Under the pieces are notes generated by a model. It was not told the DNA's origin, did not search any database, and was given only the letters and a program-made list of their open reading frames with translations. From assembly GCA_028289605.1 (NCBI GenBank), contig JANQON010000011.1, positions 111,698 to 175,697 on the forward strand: 64,000 nt of DNA, given 5' to 3'. Source of the DNA: Hyphococcus sp. (GTDB lineage Bacteria; Pseudomonadota; Alphaproteobacteria; Caulobacterales; Parvularculaceae). The translations under genes were made by a program, and so were the position numbers. This document shows, piece after piece, positions 63,971 to 64,000 of this stretch (position 1 is its first letter; each line of letters opens with the position of its first letter).

Positions 63971-64000
63971 ATGACCCGCTTGCTTGCCGCAGCCAGCGCC
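63971..64000 (+). CDS. 5' end of a gene cut by the window edge
   Basis: ATG at 63971 is preceded by AGGAGA six bases upstream and begins MTRLLAAASA, which looks like the start of a signal peptide. Only ten codons are visible, so no function can be assigned. Confidence 0.6.
   Translation, partial: MTRLLAAASA

Noticed and set aside
1..64000. CRISPR arrays, prophage or integrated element borders
   Set aside because: No spaced direct repeats, integrase, att-like repeats or tRNA gene were seen on either strand.

Overview
The window looks like chromosomal DNA of a free-living, probably marine, heterotrophic alphaproteobacterium. The support is compositional and by gene content: moderately GC-rich coding DNA, many TonB-dependent receptors and lipoproteins, a proteorhodopsin with its retinal-forming dioxygenase, cryptochrome/photolyase genes, a HIG1-domain protein and a Fur/Zur-type regulator next to folE. 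The exact family cannot be fixed from this sequence alone. I see no tRNA, rRNA, insertion sequence, phage gene or CRISPR array.

Layout. (1) 1-13.4 kb: an exported SnoaL-like lipoprotein; a TonB receptor plus quinohaemoprotein alcohol dehydrogenase pair joined by a perfect intercistronic hairpin; a regulator made of two TetR units in one chain; a beta-lactamase-fold serine hydrolase; an MhpD-type hydratase; a TauD-type dioxygenase; and an RND/MMPL-like membrane protein. (2) 13.5-21 kb: a six-gene operon of exported proteins, three of them tandem paralogs of a family I do not recognise, divergent from a CadC-like winged-helix/TPR regulator. (3) 21.2-39.5 kb: a compact catabolic island with a TonB receptor, a sodium/solute symporter, GMC, SDR and HisD-like oxidoreductases, a HpcH/HpaI aldolase, an amidohydrolase, an alpha/beta hydrolase, a MetE-like protein, a bicupin, five SnoaL/NTF2-like proteins (eight domains) and one LacI-family regulator. 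A shared 16-bp inverted repeat centred on TTCGAA, with half-sites TTGCATTC or TGTACTTC, lies in each divergent promoter region of the island. I read this as a single LacI-type regulon for uptake and oxidation of an unidentified compound.

(4) 39.9-46.2 kb: a light-related block. Proteorhodopsin (D-T-E proton-pump residues, Gln at the spectral-tuning site) and blh run leftward. A HAD-fold protein lacking both motif-I aspartates, a photolyase/cryptochrome, a DUF2256 protein and a second photolyase-like protein with swapped domain order run rightward. (5) 46-55.5 kb: a methyltransferase, a class A beta-lactamase, a lipase-like hydrolase, a tricorn-type protease, a DUF3299 lipoprotein, and a PuuE-like deacetylase coupled to a tiny conserved-looking protein. 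(6) 55.9-59.1 kb: a Zur-like regulator with a palindromic box, divergent from folE, hisI (missing one metal-ligand Cys), a DUF1826 protein and a second copy of the methyltransferase. (7) 59.4-64 kb: an exported M14-type peptidase, a PBP4-type D,D-carboxypeptidase, and the first codons of another exported protein.

All functional calls come from reading motifs by eye; no similarity search was run.
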